64,000 nt of DNA from JABDMH01 sp965223165 (GTDB lineage Bacteria > Bacteroidota > Bacteroidia > Chitinophagales > Saprospiraceae): positions 310,001 to 374,000 of the forward strand of contig CBDCVQ010000020.1 in assembly GCA_965223165.1 (NCBI GenBank). Direction: 5' to 3'. The first letter of the stretch is position 1; every line of letters begins with the position of its first letter. Below the pieces are notes generated by a model that was given only the letters and a program-made list of their open reading frames with translations, searched no databases and was not told where the DNA came from. This document shows positions 17,408 to 26,683 of this stretch, in pieces. A program made the translations under genes and the position numbers.

Positions 17408-19558
17408 ATGTCTAAAGAAAAGTACATTATGTCGATGGATGCCGGAGGCACCATGACCGACACTTTTTTTGTCGACGAGGGCGGACGGTTTGTGGTGGGC
17501 AAGGCCCAGACGACTCCACAAGATGAATCGCAAGGATTTGCCAGTTCTGCACGTGATGCCCTAAAGTATTGGTCGACCACGCCGGAAGAAATCTTACCCG
17601 ATACCTTGACCGGGATCTACTCAGGCACGTCTATGCTCAACCGGCTGCTCGAACGAAAAGGGCAGAAGATTGGAGTCATTGTGTCCGGAGGGTGTCAGGA
17701 CTATCTGCGCATGGAGCGCGGCATACAGACCTATCTGGGCTATTCCTATCAAGACCGGCTAAAGGTGATCACCCATCGGCACAACACGCCCTTGGTCCCC
17801 CTCGACCGCATCCATGGGGTACGGGGAAGGATCGACTTGTTTGGCACGGAGGTCATTCCCATTTATGAAGACGAGGTAGAAGCTGCCATCAAGTGCTGCA
17901 TCGAGAAGGATGTACAGGGCATCGTCGTCAACTTGATTTACTCCTATGTAAATCCCAGCCATGAGCTGAAGGTAAAGGAGATCGCCCAACGCTTACTAAC
18001 GGAAGCGGGCAAGGATATCCCAATCTACCTCTCCTCGGAGCTGTATCCCGTCATGCAAGATTTCGCTCGGCTCAATACGGTGCTGGTTGAAGCCTATGCT
18101 GCTGCGCCCTCTCGAGATCAGTTTGAAAAAATATCGGATCAAGCAAAGTCCTTTGGCGCAACATTTCCGTTGAGGGTCATGGCCTCTCATGGCGGCACGA
18201 TATCCACGGGAGCCCGGGAGCTGGCCAGAACACTGATATCCGGACCGATTGGGGGGATGGTTGGGGCCAAATACATTGCCCGTGAGTTGGGTTACACCAA
18301 TGTGATGTGCAGCGATATTGGAGGTACCAGCTTCGACTTGGGGTTGATCACCGATGGTGAGTTTACCATTAAGTCCCAGCCGGACATGGCTGGTTTTATG
18401 CTTAAGCTCCCGCTGGTGGACATAGACTCCGTGGGTGCAGGCACCGGATCGTATGTACGGGTCAATCCGATCTCCAATCGAATAGAGATTGGCCCGGACA
18501 GTGCCGGCTCTCGCATCGGTGTCTGCTATCCGGAGGGACAGGTGGAGATCCCCACCCTCTCGGATTGCAATGTCGTATTGGGATACCTCAACCCCCACAA
18601 TTTTCTGGGGGGTGATATTATATTGGACAAAGACCGCGCGTTTGAAGCGATCAAAGAGCAAGTAGCGGACCCGCTTGGCCTCGATGTGTATGAGGCAGCC
18701 GAGGGTGTGCTCGAGCTCTTTGAAGATCACCTGAGAAACGAGGTGTATGCCCGGATTTTTGGTAAGGGGTACGCACCGGAAGACTACCACTTGTTCTCCT
18801 ACGGCGGAGGCGGTCCGATGCACGTGGCAGGCTACGTGCGCGGGCTGAAATTTCAGGACGTGCTCATCCCTGCCTGGGCGGCTGGCTTCTCGGCATTTGG
18901 GTGTGCCTGTGCCGATTACGAGTATCGCAATGACCGGACGGTAAATGTGCCGATCGCCAGCCCGATCTTGGCCCCGGATCACTTTGCGGCAGGCTTTGAT
19001 CTGTTTGCTGGCGCTGTCAACATGAGCTGGCAAAGTCTCAAGGGCGGGATCCTCGCCGAATTTGCCAAGGGGGGTGTCGAGGCAGATCAAGTGCGATTTG
19101 GTTACTACTTGCGGGTCCAGTATGTGGGACAACTCAACGATGTGGAAATCAAAGTTCCCTTCGAAGAGGTGAAGTCGCACGAGGACGTGAAGCAGATCAT
19201 CTCCCTATTCGAAGAAGCTTATGCCAAACTATACTCACGATCCGCCTCCTCGCCTGAGTTGGGATATCTGGTGACTACTGCTGTCTTAAAAGGCATGGTC
19301 GGCGTGAGCAAACCAAAACTCCCTACAAAACCTCTGGGAGACGAGGCGCCATCTCAGGAAGCGCTCAAAGGCACCCGACAAGCCTATCGACACGGCCAGT
19401 GGCACGAGGCTAACATATACGATATGGAGAAACTCCACCCGGGTGTAAGACTATCCGCTGTGAGCGTGGTGGAGTCCCCAGCAACAACCTTGGTCATTCC
19501 ACCGGGATTTGAGGCTCGACTGGATGAGCACTATATCTTTCACTTAAAAGAAATCTAG
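17408..19558 (+). CDS. Acetone/ketone carboxylase beta-like subunit (hydantoinase A/oxoprolinase family)
   Basis: The 716-residue protein has the HyuA/ASKHA fold. The N-terminal ATP-binding loop MSMDAGGTMTDTFFVD lies at residues 8-23 and the second phosphate motif CSDIGGTSFDLGL at ~299-311; the C-terminal domain contains YGGGGPMHVAGY. Length and order match AcxA, the ATP-hydrolysing subunit of acetone carboxylase (~717 residues), which activates the ketone (as an enol phosphate) and bicarbonate. The next gene starts one base after the stop, and the third gene is AcxC-like, so the complex is a ketone carboxylase type rather than a hydantoinase, which has no such third subunit. The substrate may be acetone or another methyl ketone; this is inference from gene content. 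Confidence 0.87.
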   Translation: MSKEKYIMSMDAGGTMTDTFFVDEGGRFVVGKAQTTPQDESQGFASSARDALKYWSTTPEEILPDTLTGIYSGTSMLNRLLERKGQKIGVIVSGGCQDYLRMERGIQTYLGYSYQDRLKVITHRHNTPLVPLDRIHGVRGRIDLFGTEVIPIYEDEVEAAIKCCIEKDVQGIVVNLIYSYVNPSHELKVKEIAQRLLTEAGKDIPIYLSSELYPVMQDFARLNTVLVEAYAAAPSRDQFEKISDQAKSFGATFPLRVMASHGGTISTGARELARTLISGPIGGMVGAKYIARELGYTNVMCSDIGGTSFDLGLITDGEFTIKSQPDMAGFMLKLPLVDIDSVGAGTGSYVRVNPISNRIEIGPDSAGSRIGVCYPEGQVEIPTLSDCNVVLGYLNPHNFLGGDIILDKDRAFEAIKEQVADPLGLDVYEAAEGVLELFEDHLRNEVYARIFGKGYAPEDYHLFSYGGGGPMHVAGYVRGLKFQDVLIPAWAAGFSAFGCACADYEYRNDRTVNVPIASPILAPDHFAAGFDLFAGAVNMSWQSLKGGILAEFAKGGVEADQVRFGYYLRVQYVGQLNDVEIKVPFEEVKSHEDVKQIISLFEEAYAKLYSRSASSPELGYLVTTAVLKGMVGVSKPKLPTKPLGDEAPSQEALKGTRQAYRHGQWHEANIYDMEKLHPGVRLSAVSVVESPATTLVIPPGFEARLDEHYIFHLKEI

Positions 19559-19559
19559 C

Positions 19560-21764
19560 ATGAACGTGGCAACTGCAGTGAAGAAACCCATCGGACGCAA
19601 TGGGCTGACCCTCAAGGAAATGCTCACCAAGTCCGAGCAACTGGTCAAGGATACGGGCCACTATCAGGGCCAGGACACCCTGCCCCTGCGCGAGGAGCAG
19701 CCCATCCTTTACGAGAAAATCTTTTCCCACTTGCGGGGAGGATTGGTCAATGCCCGGGCGACCGCTCTAAACATATCTGCTTCGCCCATCGTGAAGGAGA
19801 TTGGCGAGTTGTGTTTTGCCCTCTATACCCCCGAAGGAGACTCTATCGCTCTTTCTACGGGCATCATCGTGCATGTACATACCATCAGCGATGCGATCAA
19901 GTACATGATACGCAACAACTACGAGGACAATCCCGGCATCCAACCCGGATTTGTTTTCAGCAACAACAACTCCATGATCGGCGATGTGCATACGGCTGAT
20001 GTGCACACCATCATTCCCATCTTTTGGGAAGAAGAATTGATCGGTTGGGCGGCCGGGGTAACCCATGAGATAGACGTCGGTGGCATTTCGCCGGGATCCA
20101 TGTGCTACGGCCATGCCGACCGTTATGGAGATGGCCTTCTGATATCAGCAGAACTGGTGGGCACAGATGACACTTTCCACGAAGACTACCTGCTCCGTTG
20201 TCGAGAATCTGTCCGTGCAGAAATGTACTGGATACTGGACGAAAAAACGCGACTCACCGGCTGCCAACTGGTGCGCGACCAAGTATATCGTACGATCGAA
20301 GAAGTGGGCATCGACGCGTATAAACAGTTTTGCTATGAAGCCATCGAAGAGGGCCGTCGCTCGTTCATCGGCAAGGTCAGGCAGATGACCTTCCCGGGTG
20401 AGTACGAATCTCCTTCCTTTATGGATGTGCCATGGAAGGACGATGCCACCGTGCACCCCATGGCGCGCAAAGACACGTTGATGCACGCTCCATTAAAGAT
20501 GACCGTGAGTGCCAACGGACACCTGGCTTTGTCGTTTGAAGGCGCCAATCAATGGGACTATCACTCCTTCAACTGTGCCCCGTCTCCCATGCAGGGAGCC
20601 ATGTGGGTACTACTGACCCAGACGCTCTTCAACAGTGATAAGATCAATGACGGCGCCTACTTCGCATCCAGTATTGATTTGCCCTTCGGATCATGGTGCA
20701 ACCCGGACTTTGATAAAGTATCGACCACACTGACCTGGCTCTTCCTGATCCCTGGCTTTTCGGGCATGGTACGCTGTCTGAGTCGTTCGTATTTTGCACG
20801 GGGCTTTCTGGAGGAGATCAGTGCGAGTTATCCCTTCTCCGGCAATCTACTACAGGGCGGAGGCGTCAATCACTTTGGGCAGCCGTCAGCCTTTACCAAC
20901 TTCGAGCTATCATCGCAGGGTACAGGGGCACTCTACTACAAGGACGGAGAGGCCACCTGCGCCGCCATGTGGAATCCCGAAGGCGACATGGGAGAGATCG
21001 AGACCTGGGAATTTCTCGAACCCCTACTCTACCTGGGTCGAAGCATTAAGCCCAATACCGCCGGTCCTGGTAAATACTGTGGTGGCATGGGTGCCGAGAC
21101 CATCCGCATGGTCTACAAGACTCCCGGCCAAGTACTGTTTACGGCAGGCGATGGCCATGTGTTTTCTTCCTGCGGCATCTTTGGAGGCTACCCGGGCAAT
21201 GCTGGCTATCGACACGCACTCCACAACACCAACATGAAGGATCTGATCAGCCAGAAGAAACCCTATCCCATACTAGACGGCGACCCTGAAAATGCACAGC
21301 TCAGCAACCTAGCCAGTGGTCAGGAAGTATTTGACAAGCATCAACTGTCAGGACCGCATCCTTTTGGGGAGTATGATCTGTATGCCTCCATCCAGCGCGG
21401 GGCTCCTGGACTGGGAGATCCGCTGGAGCGTGATCCCAAGGCAGTGGAAACCGACCTGAATATGGGCGATCTCTTACCCAGATTTGCCAAAACCATCTAC
21501 GGTGTGGTGGCGCAACAGAAGGATGGACAAACTTGGGAGGTGGATCCAGCGGCCACACGTCAGTGCCGAAACGACATGCGAGCCAGCCGCCTGGAGAAGG
21601 CCATGGATGTCAAGGACTTCTTGGCACAGGAACGCGAAAGAGTGCTAGCGAAGGATTTTATTCCACCCGTGTACAACATGTACAAGAGTTCTCTCTCGCT
21701 GTCTGAAGCATGGCGCAAGAAGTTTTTTGATTGCTGGGACCTGCCAGAGGACTTTACCTTTTGA
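19560..21764 (+). CDS. Acetone/ketone carboxylase alpha-like subunit (hydantoinase B/oxoprolinase family)
   Basis: The 734-residue HyuB-type protein resembles AcxB, the metal-containing subunit of acetone carboxylase, where bicarbonate and the activated ketone react. Visible family blocks include HLRGGLVNARATALNISASP (the glycine-rich start of HyuB), FSNNNSMIGDVHTADVHT (about residues 137-154, with His and Asp residues of the expected metal site), THEIDVGG, and the end segment AWRKKFFDCWDLPEDF typical of acetone carboxylases. It is cytoplasmic. It begins one base after the upstream subunit's stop and is followed after 20 bp by the gamma-like gene. It is slightly shorter than the usual ~770 residues. 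Confidence 0.87.
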   Translation: MNVATAVKKPIGRNGLTLKEMLTKSEQLVKDTGHYQGQDTLPLREEQPILYEKIFSHLRGGLVNARATALNISASPIVKEIGELCFALYTPEGDSIALSTGIIVHVHTISDAIKYMIRNNYEDNPGIQPGFVFSNNNSMIGDVHTADVHTIIPIFWEEELIGWAAGVTHEIDVGGISPGSMCYGHADRYGDGLLISAELVGTDDTFHEDYLLRCRESVRAEMYWILDEKTRLTGCQLVRDQVYRTIEEVGIDAYKQFCYEAIEEGRRSFIGKVRQMTFPGEYESPSFMDVPWKDDATVHPMARKDTLMHAPLKMTVSANGHLALSFEGANQWDYHSFNCAPSPMQGAMWVLLTQTLFNSDKINDGAYFASSIDLPFGSWCNPDFDKVSTTLTWLFLIPGFSGMVRCLSRSYFARGFLEEISASYPFSGNLLQGGGVNHFGQPSAFTNFELSSQGTGALYYKDGEATCAAMWNPEGDMGEIETWEFLEPLLYLGRSIKPNTAGPGKYCGGMGAETIRMVYKTPGQVLFTAGDGHVFSSCGIFGGYPGNAGYRHALHNTNMKDLISQKKPYPILDGDPENAQLSNLASGQEVFDKHQLSGPHPFGEYDLYASIQRGAPGLGDPLERDPKAVETDLNMGDLLPRFAKTIYGVVAQQKDGQTWEVDPAATRQCRNDMRASRLEKAMDVKDFLAQERERVLAKDFIPPVYNMYKSSLSLSEAWRKKFFDCWDLPEDFTF

Positions 21765-21784
21765 TCAACTTTAATAGCAAAAAA

Positions 21785-22276
21785 ATGAATATTTCATACG
21801 ATAAGGAAACCTTGAAGTTGCTCCAAAAAGGGGAGCTTTCGCACGATAAGGCACACCAGATGCAGAGCCACTTCAAGGATACCAACCGTTTTGAAAAACT
21901 ACTGAGTATCTGGCAGGAGTCTGTGGACTGGGATGATCGCATCCTCATGCCACTGGCAGAGCATCTGTTTGTGGTTTTGAAGCCAGACGGTAGGCGGATC
22001 ATCAAATCAAAATGGGGATACGAGTATTGCGAGGCGCATGAAAATTGGAAGCTCTACGCCAAAGTCTTTGTACGGGATAGCCCCGAGCTCATGGACGAAA
22101 TCTATCCCAGGATGATGGGGGCTGACACTAGCTGGATGCAGTTGCGGGAGTACTATGACCCCATCAGCGGCGTCCTACTGGAAGTAGAAGCTGTGCCACC
22201 TGGCTATCCGATCGTCCATGACTTCAAGCCGGATATAGATACCTTCTATCGGGACTGGCTAGGAAAGCCGCTCTAG
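21785..22276 (+). CDS. Acetone carboxylase gamma-like small subunit lacking the Cys pairs
   Basis: The 163-residue protein matches AcxC along its length: DRILMPLAEHLFVVLKPDGR, the ENWKLYAKVFVRDSPELMDE block, then GADTSWMQLREYY, and LEVEAVPPGYPIVHDFKPDI with DTFYRDWLGKPL at the end. Family members I know have paired Cys residues (C-x-C-G-H-like and YCP-x-CG-like) thought to hold zinc. Here the corresponding places read SKWGYEYCE and YYDPISG, leaving a single Cys in the whole protein. The rest is well conserved, so it is likely functional but metal-free or differently metalated. Its presence identifies the operon as a ketone-carboxylase type. Confidence 0.85.
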   Translation: MNISYDKETLKLLQKGELSHDKAHQMQSHFKDTNRFEKLLSIWQESVDWDDRILMPLAEHLFVVLKPDGRRIIKSKWGYEYCEAHENWKLYAKVFVRDSPELMDEIYPRMMGADTSWMQLREYYDPISGVLLEVEAVPPGYPIVHDFKPDIDTFYRDWLGKPL

Positions 22277-22346
22277 GAATAGTGATCTACCGGCTCCACC
22301 GGGATTGACTACCGGAGCGAGCGATCATACTACCATATGGATTGAG

Positions 22347-23903
22347 ATGAGACTGGCAGACTACTTGGATCGGGGTGCCTTTTTGAATCCGCAGGGCAAA
22401 TGTTTTGTGACGGATGAGCAAGAGATGACCTTTCAAGAGGTGCAGAAGCTCTCCCATCGCATCGCCAATGGCTTGGTCGGCGCAGGGATGCGTAAGGGCA
22501 GCAAGATAGCCGTCCTGTCGCCGAATGACCCTTTCGCCTTCACCTGCGTGCTGGGTCTTTCCCGGCTAGCAGCGGTCTGGGTCCCCATCAATCCACGCAA
22601 CGGCTTGGAGGAGAATCGCTACGTCTTCGATCACTTCGATTGCGTAGGTCTGTTTTATCACAGTCACTTCAGCTCGATTGTACAGGCACTCCGAGATCGT
22701 CTGCCCCAGCTCACCTTTTTTGTCTGTATTGACCGCCCCTGCCAAGGTGATCCAGCCCTAACCGACTGGATGGCCAGACAGGCAGACCAGTTTCCGCCGG
22801 TCGCCGTCCAGCCCGATGACCTTTGCATCTTAGCCGGCACGGGCGGCACGACGGGTCAGCCAAAAGGGGTCATGCTGACCTACCAAAACATCGAGACGTT
22901 TGTCGCGCTCACCCTGATATGTGCGCCGTACGACACTCCGCCGGTCTATCTTGCCCTGGCCCCCTTGACGCACGCCGCGGGGGTGTTCACGTTTCCGATC
23001 TTAGCATTAGGCGGCACGACGATTATCATGCCAGCCCCCAGCCTGGATGCATTTTTGGACCACATCCAACAGCATAATGTCACGACCACCTTTCTTCCTC
23101 CGACACTGATCTACCGACTGCTGGAGCACCCGGAAATAAGGAAGACCGACTTCACCTCCCTCCGATACTTCTGGTATGGAGCAGCACCCATGTCGCGGCA
23201 CAAATTGATGCAGGCCATCGACATCATCGGCCCGGTGATGATCCAATTTTTTGGTCAGACGGAGGCGCCGATGTTGATCAGTTGTTTGTCGCCGGGGGAG
23301 CACTTCACGACAGCAGGTCAGGTGGCCATGGAGCGTCTGCTCAGTTGCGGCCGGCCCACTCCGTTGGTACAGGTTGACATCATTGACGACGAGGGTAATG
23401 CAGTGAATCGGGGCACACACGGCGAAATCATCGTACGTAGCAGCCTGGTGATGGCCGGATACTACAAGGATCAAGCGGCCACCGAGGCAGCCCTGACCGG
23501 AGGATGGTTACGTACGGGAGACATCGGATACTTGGACGAGGATGGATATCTCTATATCGTAGATCGAAAGAAGGACATGATTATCACCGGCGGCTTTAAT
23601 GTATTCTCGGCGGAGGTCGAAAACGTCGTGCTCCAGTACCCCGGAGTGCAGGACTGTGCTGTCGTTGGGATCCCAGACGAAAAATGGGGAGAAATGGTGA
23701 TTGCAGCGGTGCAGCCTGCCCTGGATCAGCACGTGGAGCCGCAAGCATTGATAGATCATTGCAAACAAAAAATCGGCAGCGTCAAGGCCCCAAAAAGGAT
23801 CGTGATCTGCGATCAACTGCCGCGCAGCCCGGTAGGTAAGGTGCTAAAAAGGCAAATACGTAAAGACATTCTGGGAGATTCCCGACCATTTCACAAGAAC
23901 TAG
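22347..23903 (+). CDS. AMP-forming acyl-CoA synthetase (class I adenylate-forming)
   Basis: The ATG at 22347 (MRLADYLDRGAFLNPQGKCF) is preferred to the upstream TTG because it starts at the usual N-terminal helix; the protein has 518 residues. The AMP-binding loop is LAGTGGTTGQPKG (162-174, family consensus TSGTTGxPKG with Ser replaced by Gly). Further signatures are FGQTEAPM, the hinge TGDIGYLDEDGYLYIVDRKK, and the terminal RSPVGKVLKR with the catalytic Lys. It activates a carboxylic acid to the CoA ester with ATP. It follows the carboxylase genes by 70 bp in the same direction, which suggests that it activates the beta-keto acid they form, as benzoylacetate-CoA ligase does beside acetophenone carboxylase. 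That role is inferred. Confidence 0.9.
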   Translation: MRLADYLDRGAFLNPQGKCFVTDEQEMTFQEVQKLSHRIANGLVGAGMRKGSKIAVLSPNDPFAFTCVLGLSRLAAVWVPINPRNGLEENRYVFDHFDCVGLFYHSHFSSIVQALRDRLPQLTFFVCIDRPCQGDPALTDWMARQADQFPPVAVQPDDLCILAGTGGTTGQPKGVMLTYQNIETFVALTLICAPYDTPPVYLALAPLTHAAGVFTFPILALGGTTIIMPAPSLDAFLDHIQQHNVTTTFLPPTLIYRLLEHPEIRKTDFTSLRYFWYGAAPMSRHKLMQAIDIIGPVMIQFFGQTEAPMLISCLSPGEHFTTAGQVAMERLLSCGRPTPLVQVDIIDDEGNAVNRGTHGEIIVRSSLVMAGYYKDQAATEAALTGGWLRTGDIGYLDEDGYLYIVDRKKDMIITGGFNVFSAEVENVVLQYPGVQDCAVVGIPDEKWGEMVIAAVQPALDQHVEPQALIDHCKQKIGSVKAPKRIVICDQLPRSPVGKVLKRQIRKDILGDSRPFHKN

Positions 23904-23942
23904 GAGCCAGCCATATTCACAAATAAACTACAACTACACAAA

Positions 23943-24989
23943 ATGCAGGAAAGTGCACGACCACAGCCGCAGGACTTCTACCAACTGACCCCAGAGGCGC
24001 AAAGCGATCTGCTCCAACGTCTCGCCCGGAAGGCGCTGCAACATTACCATATTGATGACAACGCTGTCATCCAACTCCTCATACATCGGGAGAATGCCGT
24101 CTTTAGCATTACCGCTGCAGAGGCGAAATATGCGATGCGCATCCATCGACATGGCTATCATTCGGATGCAGAACTGAAGTGGGAACTGCACTGGATGGAG
24201 GCGCTCAAAGAATATGGCATTCAGACTCCATCCATCATCCGGGGCAAGGACGGTCAGACGATGTATGTTGTATCGATGGAGGGTGTGCCCGAACCACGGC
24301 AGGTAGATGTGTTGGAGTGGATCGATGGCAGTCCACCGGCGCCCGAAAACATCGTAGAATCCTTTCGGACCTTGGGGGTCCTTAATGCCAAGATGCACCT
24401 GCACGTGGAAAGGGATTGGGTGTTACCAGCAGGCTTTACCCGGCACAGCTGGGACGAGCACGGGCTGATGGGCCCAGACGCGCACGACGGTCACTTTGCA
24501 GACCTGCAACAACTAACGGAGGAGCAACTGAAGCTGCTCCATCAGGCACACAATCTGGCGGTGAGCAAGTTGCAGGCCTACGGCAAGGGCAAAGACAGAT
24601 ACGGCCTCATCCACGCCGACATGATGCTAGAAAACATCCTGGTGGAAGGGGATGAGGTCCGCCTGATCGACTTTGATGATGCAGGATTTGGATGGTTTAT
24701 GCACGATTTTGGTACTTCACTCTTTTTTCAACTGACCGAAGATCACTACAATGATCTGTACCAAGCCTGGCTCGATGGCTATCAGACCATGCGACCATTG
24801 AAAACGGAGGACATAGCTATGGTGCCCACATTTCTGATGTGCAGAGGACTCTTTGGGCTCGGCTGGATGCACACGCGCAGAGAGACCTCCTTTGCCCAAG
24901 AAATCGTCGGCGATTTTATCGCTATGACGATGCACATTGCTCAAGACTATGTAGCGTCAGATGGGGCTGTCGTCAAACCCATACAATAA
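23943..24989 (+). CDS. APH-family phosphotransferase (aminoglycoside phosphotransferase-like kinase)
   Basis: The 348-residue soluble protein has the APH fold. The catalytic loop and metal site read GLIHADMMLENILVEGDEVR followed by LIDFDDAGFGWFMHDFG (about residues 220-258), with the catalytic Asp in HADMMLEN and the metal Asp in IDFDD. The N-terminal region has the nucleotide-binding strands (FSITAAEAKYAMRIHRHG). Members phosphorylate small alcohols or amines such as homoserine, hydroxylysine or choline; some are protein kinases of the SrkA type. It is the last gene of the carboxylase operon, 39 bp after the ligase, so a small catabolic alcohol or amine is a reasonable but unproven substrate. 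Confidence 0.82.
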   Translation: MQESARPQPQDFYQLTPEAQSDLLQRLARKALQHYHIDDNAVIQLLIHRENAVFSITAAEAKYAMRIHRHGYHSDAELKWELHWMEALKEYGIQTPSIIRGKDGQTMYVVSMEGVPEPRQVDVLEWIDGSPPAPENIVESFRTLGVLNAKMHLHVERDWVLPAGFTRHSWDEHGLMGPDAHDGHFADLQQLTEEQLKLLHQAHNLAVSKLQAYGKGKDRYGLIHADMMLENILVEGDEVRLIDFDDAGFGWFMHDFGTSLFFQLTEDHYNDLYQAWLDGYQTMRPLKTEDIAMVPTFLMCRGLFGLGWMHTRRETSFAQEIVGDFIAMTMHIAQDYVASDGAVVKPIQ

Positions 24990-25298
24990 GAGGTCCCGGT
25001 GAGGAAGCTCGGGCGCCTGCCACGCAGCTAACAACTTACGCACAGACCTAGTCGATTCGATGGATATCTGGCCTTGTGGGCACGCACTCCAATGGGCCTA
25101 CAGAATGGGCACAATAGGTAGAAAATGCGTATTTTGTTGTTTCTCAGAGTACGTGCCCAGCAGAATGAACCAAAACTAGCAATGGTTCACTTGAGCACAG
25201 GACAGATAGATAATTGCCGAGTCAGGACACAAGAATATCTTTCAACATGTAGATGGAGCAAGACAAACACGCTGCCATAACTATCTAATTAGCACGCT
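24990..25298. other. Intergenic region, nothing identified
   Basis: These 309 bp between the APH gene and the AraC regulator contain no plausible gene, strong hairpin or repeat that I can see. The promoter of the AraC gene must lie here, but no clear Bacteroidota -33/-7 pair could be picked. Confidence 0.5.
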
Positions 25299-26249
25299 AT
25301 GGAGGTCAATGCCACCTTAAACAATCAGGATAAGTTTATCTATCAGTTTGCCAGGCAGGTCGAGGGCAAGGAAATGCGATGCCTAAACCTGCAAGCGGTG
25401 ATCTTTCCTGAAAAAGCAGGCGCTGGACAGATCAGCTATATCAAACACAGTCACTTCTCCTTCATCTTAAGCAATGTCCTCTTGAATGAGGATCTACTCT
25501 ATCGCTCGCCAGATCTTGAACTGTCGCGCTGTGACTTCGTGGACTTCGGCATATTTGAGAACGGCGAAGTCGAGAGTAGCTTTCTGATGGAGCAGCCGGC
25601 TTTTGCGCTCGATGTGCCCAGGGGCAGCTTTAAGCACTTGGCCCTCAATGTGCCGCTGGAATTGATTCCACGCAATAAGTCATGTGCAGAGCTACTTACG
25701 CACTTTCGGCACTTTTCAAATCTGCCCTTGGTGCGGGCTCGCTTGAAGGAGCTTCTCGCAGTCCAAGGGGAAAGCGTAGCTCAGGTGATTATGCTTGAAT
25801 CAAAAGGGCTTGCCTTCACCTCCCAGCTATTGCAATTTTTGAGAGAAAATCATCAAGCGTTAGATGAGCGAGGGGCCGTTTTAAGTGACTACGATCGTGA
25901 TTGTATAGCCAGGGCCAGATGCATTGTGGAAGATTCCTTTGTTAATCCCCCTTCCATCAAGCAGCTATCACGGCAGGTCGGCATTAATGAGCAGAAACTT
26001 AAGCAAGGTTTTAAGCAGCTATACAATATTACTATTCGTCAGTATGTCATCTGTCTTCGTATGGACAAGGCCAAAGAGCTGCTCCAGCAGCCCGGCGCCC
26101 CTATTGGGGAAGTTTCCTATCAGGTGGGGTATGATCATCGTGGCTATTTTGCCAAGCTGTTTAAGCGCTTTCATGGGGTGTCACCTCAGGTCTTTAAGGC
26201 GCAGGCACAATTGTTGTCCGTAGAAAAACCGAGTTCCGTCGCCTGTTAG
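25299..26249 (+). CDS. AraC-family transcriptional regulator
   Basis: Of 316 residues the last ~100 form the AraC double helix-turn-helix: first helix pair PPSIKQLSRQVGINEQKLKQ with GFKQLYNITIRQYVICLRMD, second KELLQQPGAPIGEVSYQVGY followed by DHRGYFAKLFKRFHGVSPQV. The N-terminal ~200 residues are a ligand-binding or dimerisation part without a motif I can name. The regulator lies between the carboxylase operon (same direction, upstream) and the TonB receptor gene (convergent), so it could control either or both. The architecture is similar to AraC proteins that sit beside siderophore or small-molecule TonB receptors; the ligand is unknown. Confidence 0.92.
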   Translation: MEVNATLNNQDKFIYQFARQVEGKEMRCLNLQAVIFPEKAGAGQISYIKHSHFSFILSNVLLNEDLLYRSPDLELSRCDFVDFGIFENGEVESSFLMEQPAFALDVPRGSFKHLALNVPLELIPRNKSCAELLTHFRHFSNLPLVRARLKELLAVQGESVAQVIMLESKGLAFTSQLLQFLRENHQALDERGAVLSDYDRDCIARARCIVEDSFVNPPSIKQLSRQVGINEQKLKQGFKQLYNITIRQYVICLRMDKAKELLQQPGAPIGEVSYQVGYDHRGYFAKLFKRFHGVSPQVFKAQAQLLSVEKPSSVAC

Positions 26250-26515
26250 CAGGATACCAATGGACAGCCCGCATCCGAGCTTTCTAGGAGGAGTGTACGT
26301 AGCAACCATTCCGCTTACAGACATCGTTATCATTTGCTGATGAAGAGCAAGCACGCCAGACAAAGCGGACGGTCCCGTTGACGTGCGTGACCGGGCCAAC
26401 GCACGCTCTGCTCGCTTCCTGTCCAAATGCACACATTAAACATTCTGCTGCGAATCCACCGGAGTCACTCGGGCTGGCTTTCTCACGACAAAATCTCCAA
26501 TGCAAGACCGGGGCC

Positions 26516-26681
26516 CTAGTAGAGTTTCGCATTAAATCTTGCGGTCAATTTTAATGTCTTTGGTCCGCATACTTCGTTGCAAAGCCTCGCCATAGCCTCG
26601 GCTATGCCTGTGTTTCGCGCCTCGTCTGCGAACGAGATCCTATTAGAATTATTCAACATATCTAATGTGAAACTCTACTAG
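26516..26681 (-). mobile_element. MITE-A copy 2 (158 bp plus CTAG target duplication)
   Basis: The element 26520-26677 has the same length and ends (TAGAGTTTCGCATTA at the left; the right end has one change, TAATGTGAAACTCTA) as copy 1 but inverted, and is flanked by CTAG on both sides. Its internal palindrome reads CATAGCC-TC-GGCTATG, still perfectly paired although the sequence differs from copy 1. It ends only 2 bp from the stop codon of the TonB receptor gene. The 266 bp before it (26250-26515) contain no gene. Confidence 0.9.
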
Positions 26682-26683
26682 TA

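Noticed and set aside
17996..19180. 394-codon - strand frame opposite the HyuA-like gene
   Set aside because: It is a long antisense shadow: the + strand protein has conserved ATP-binding motifs throughout and the - strand product has none.
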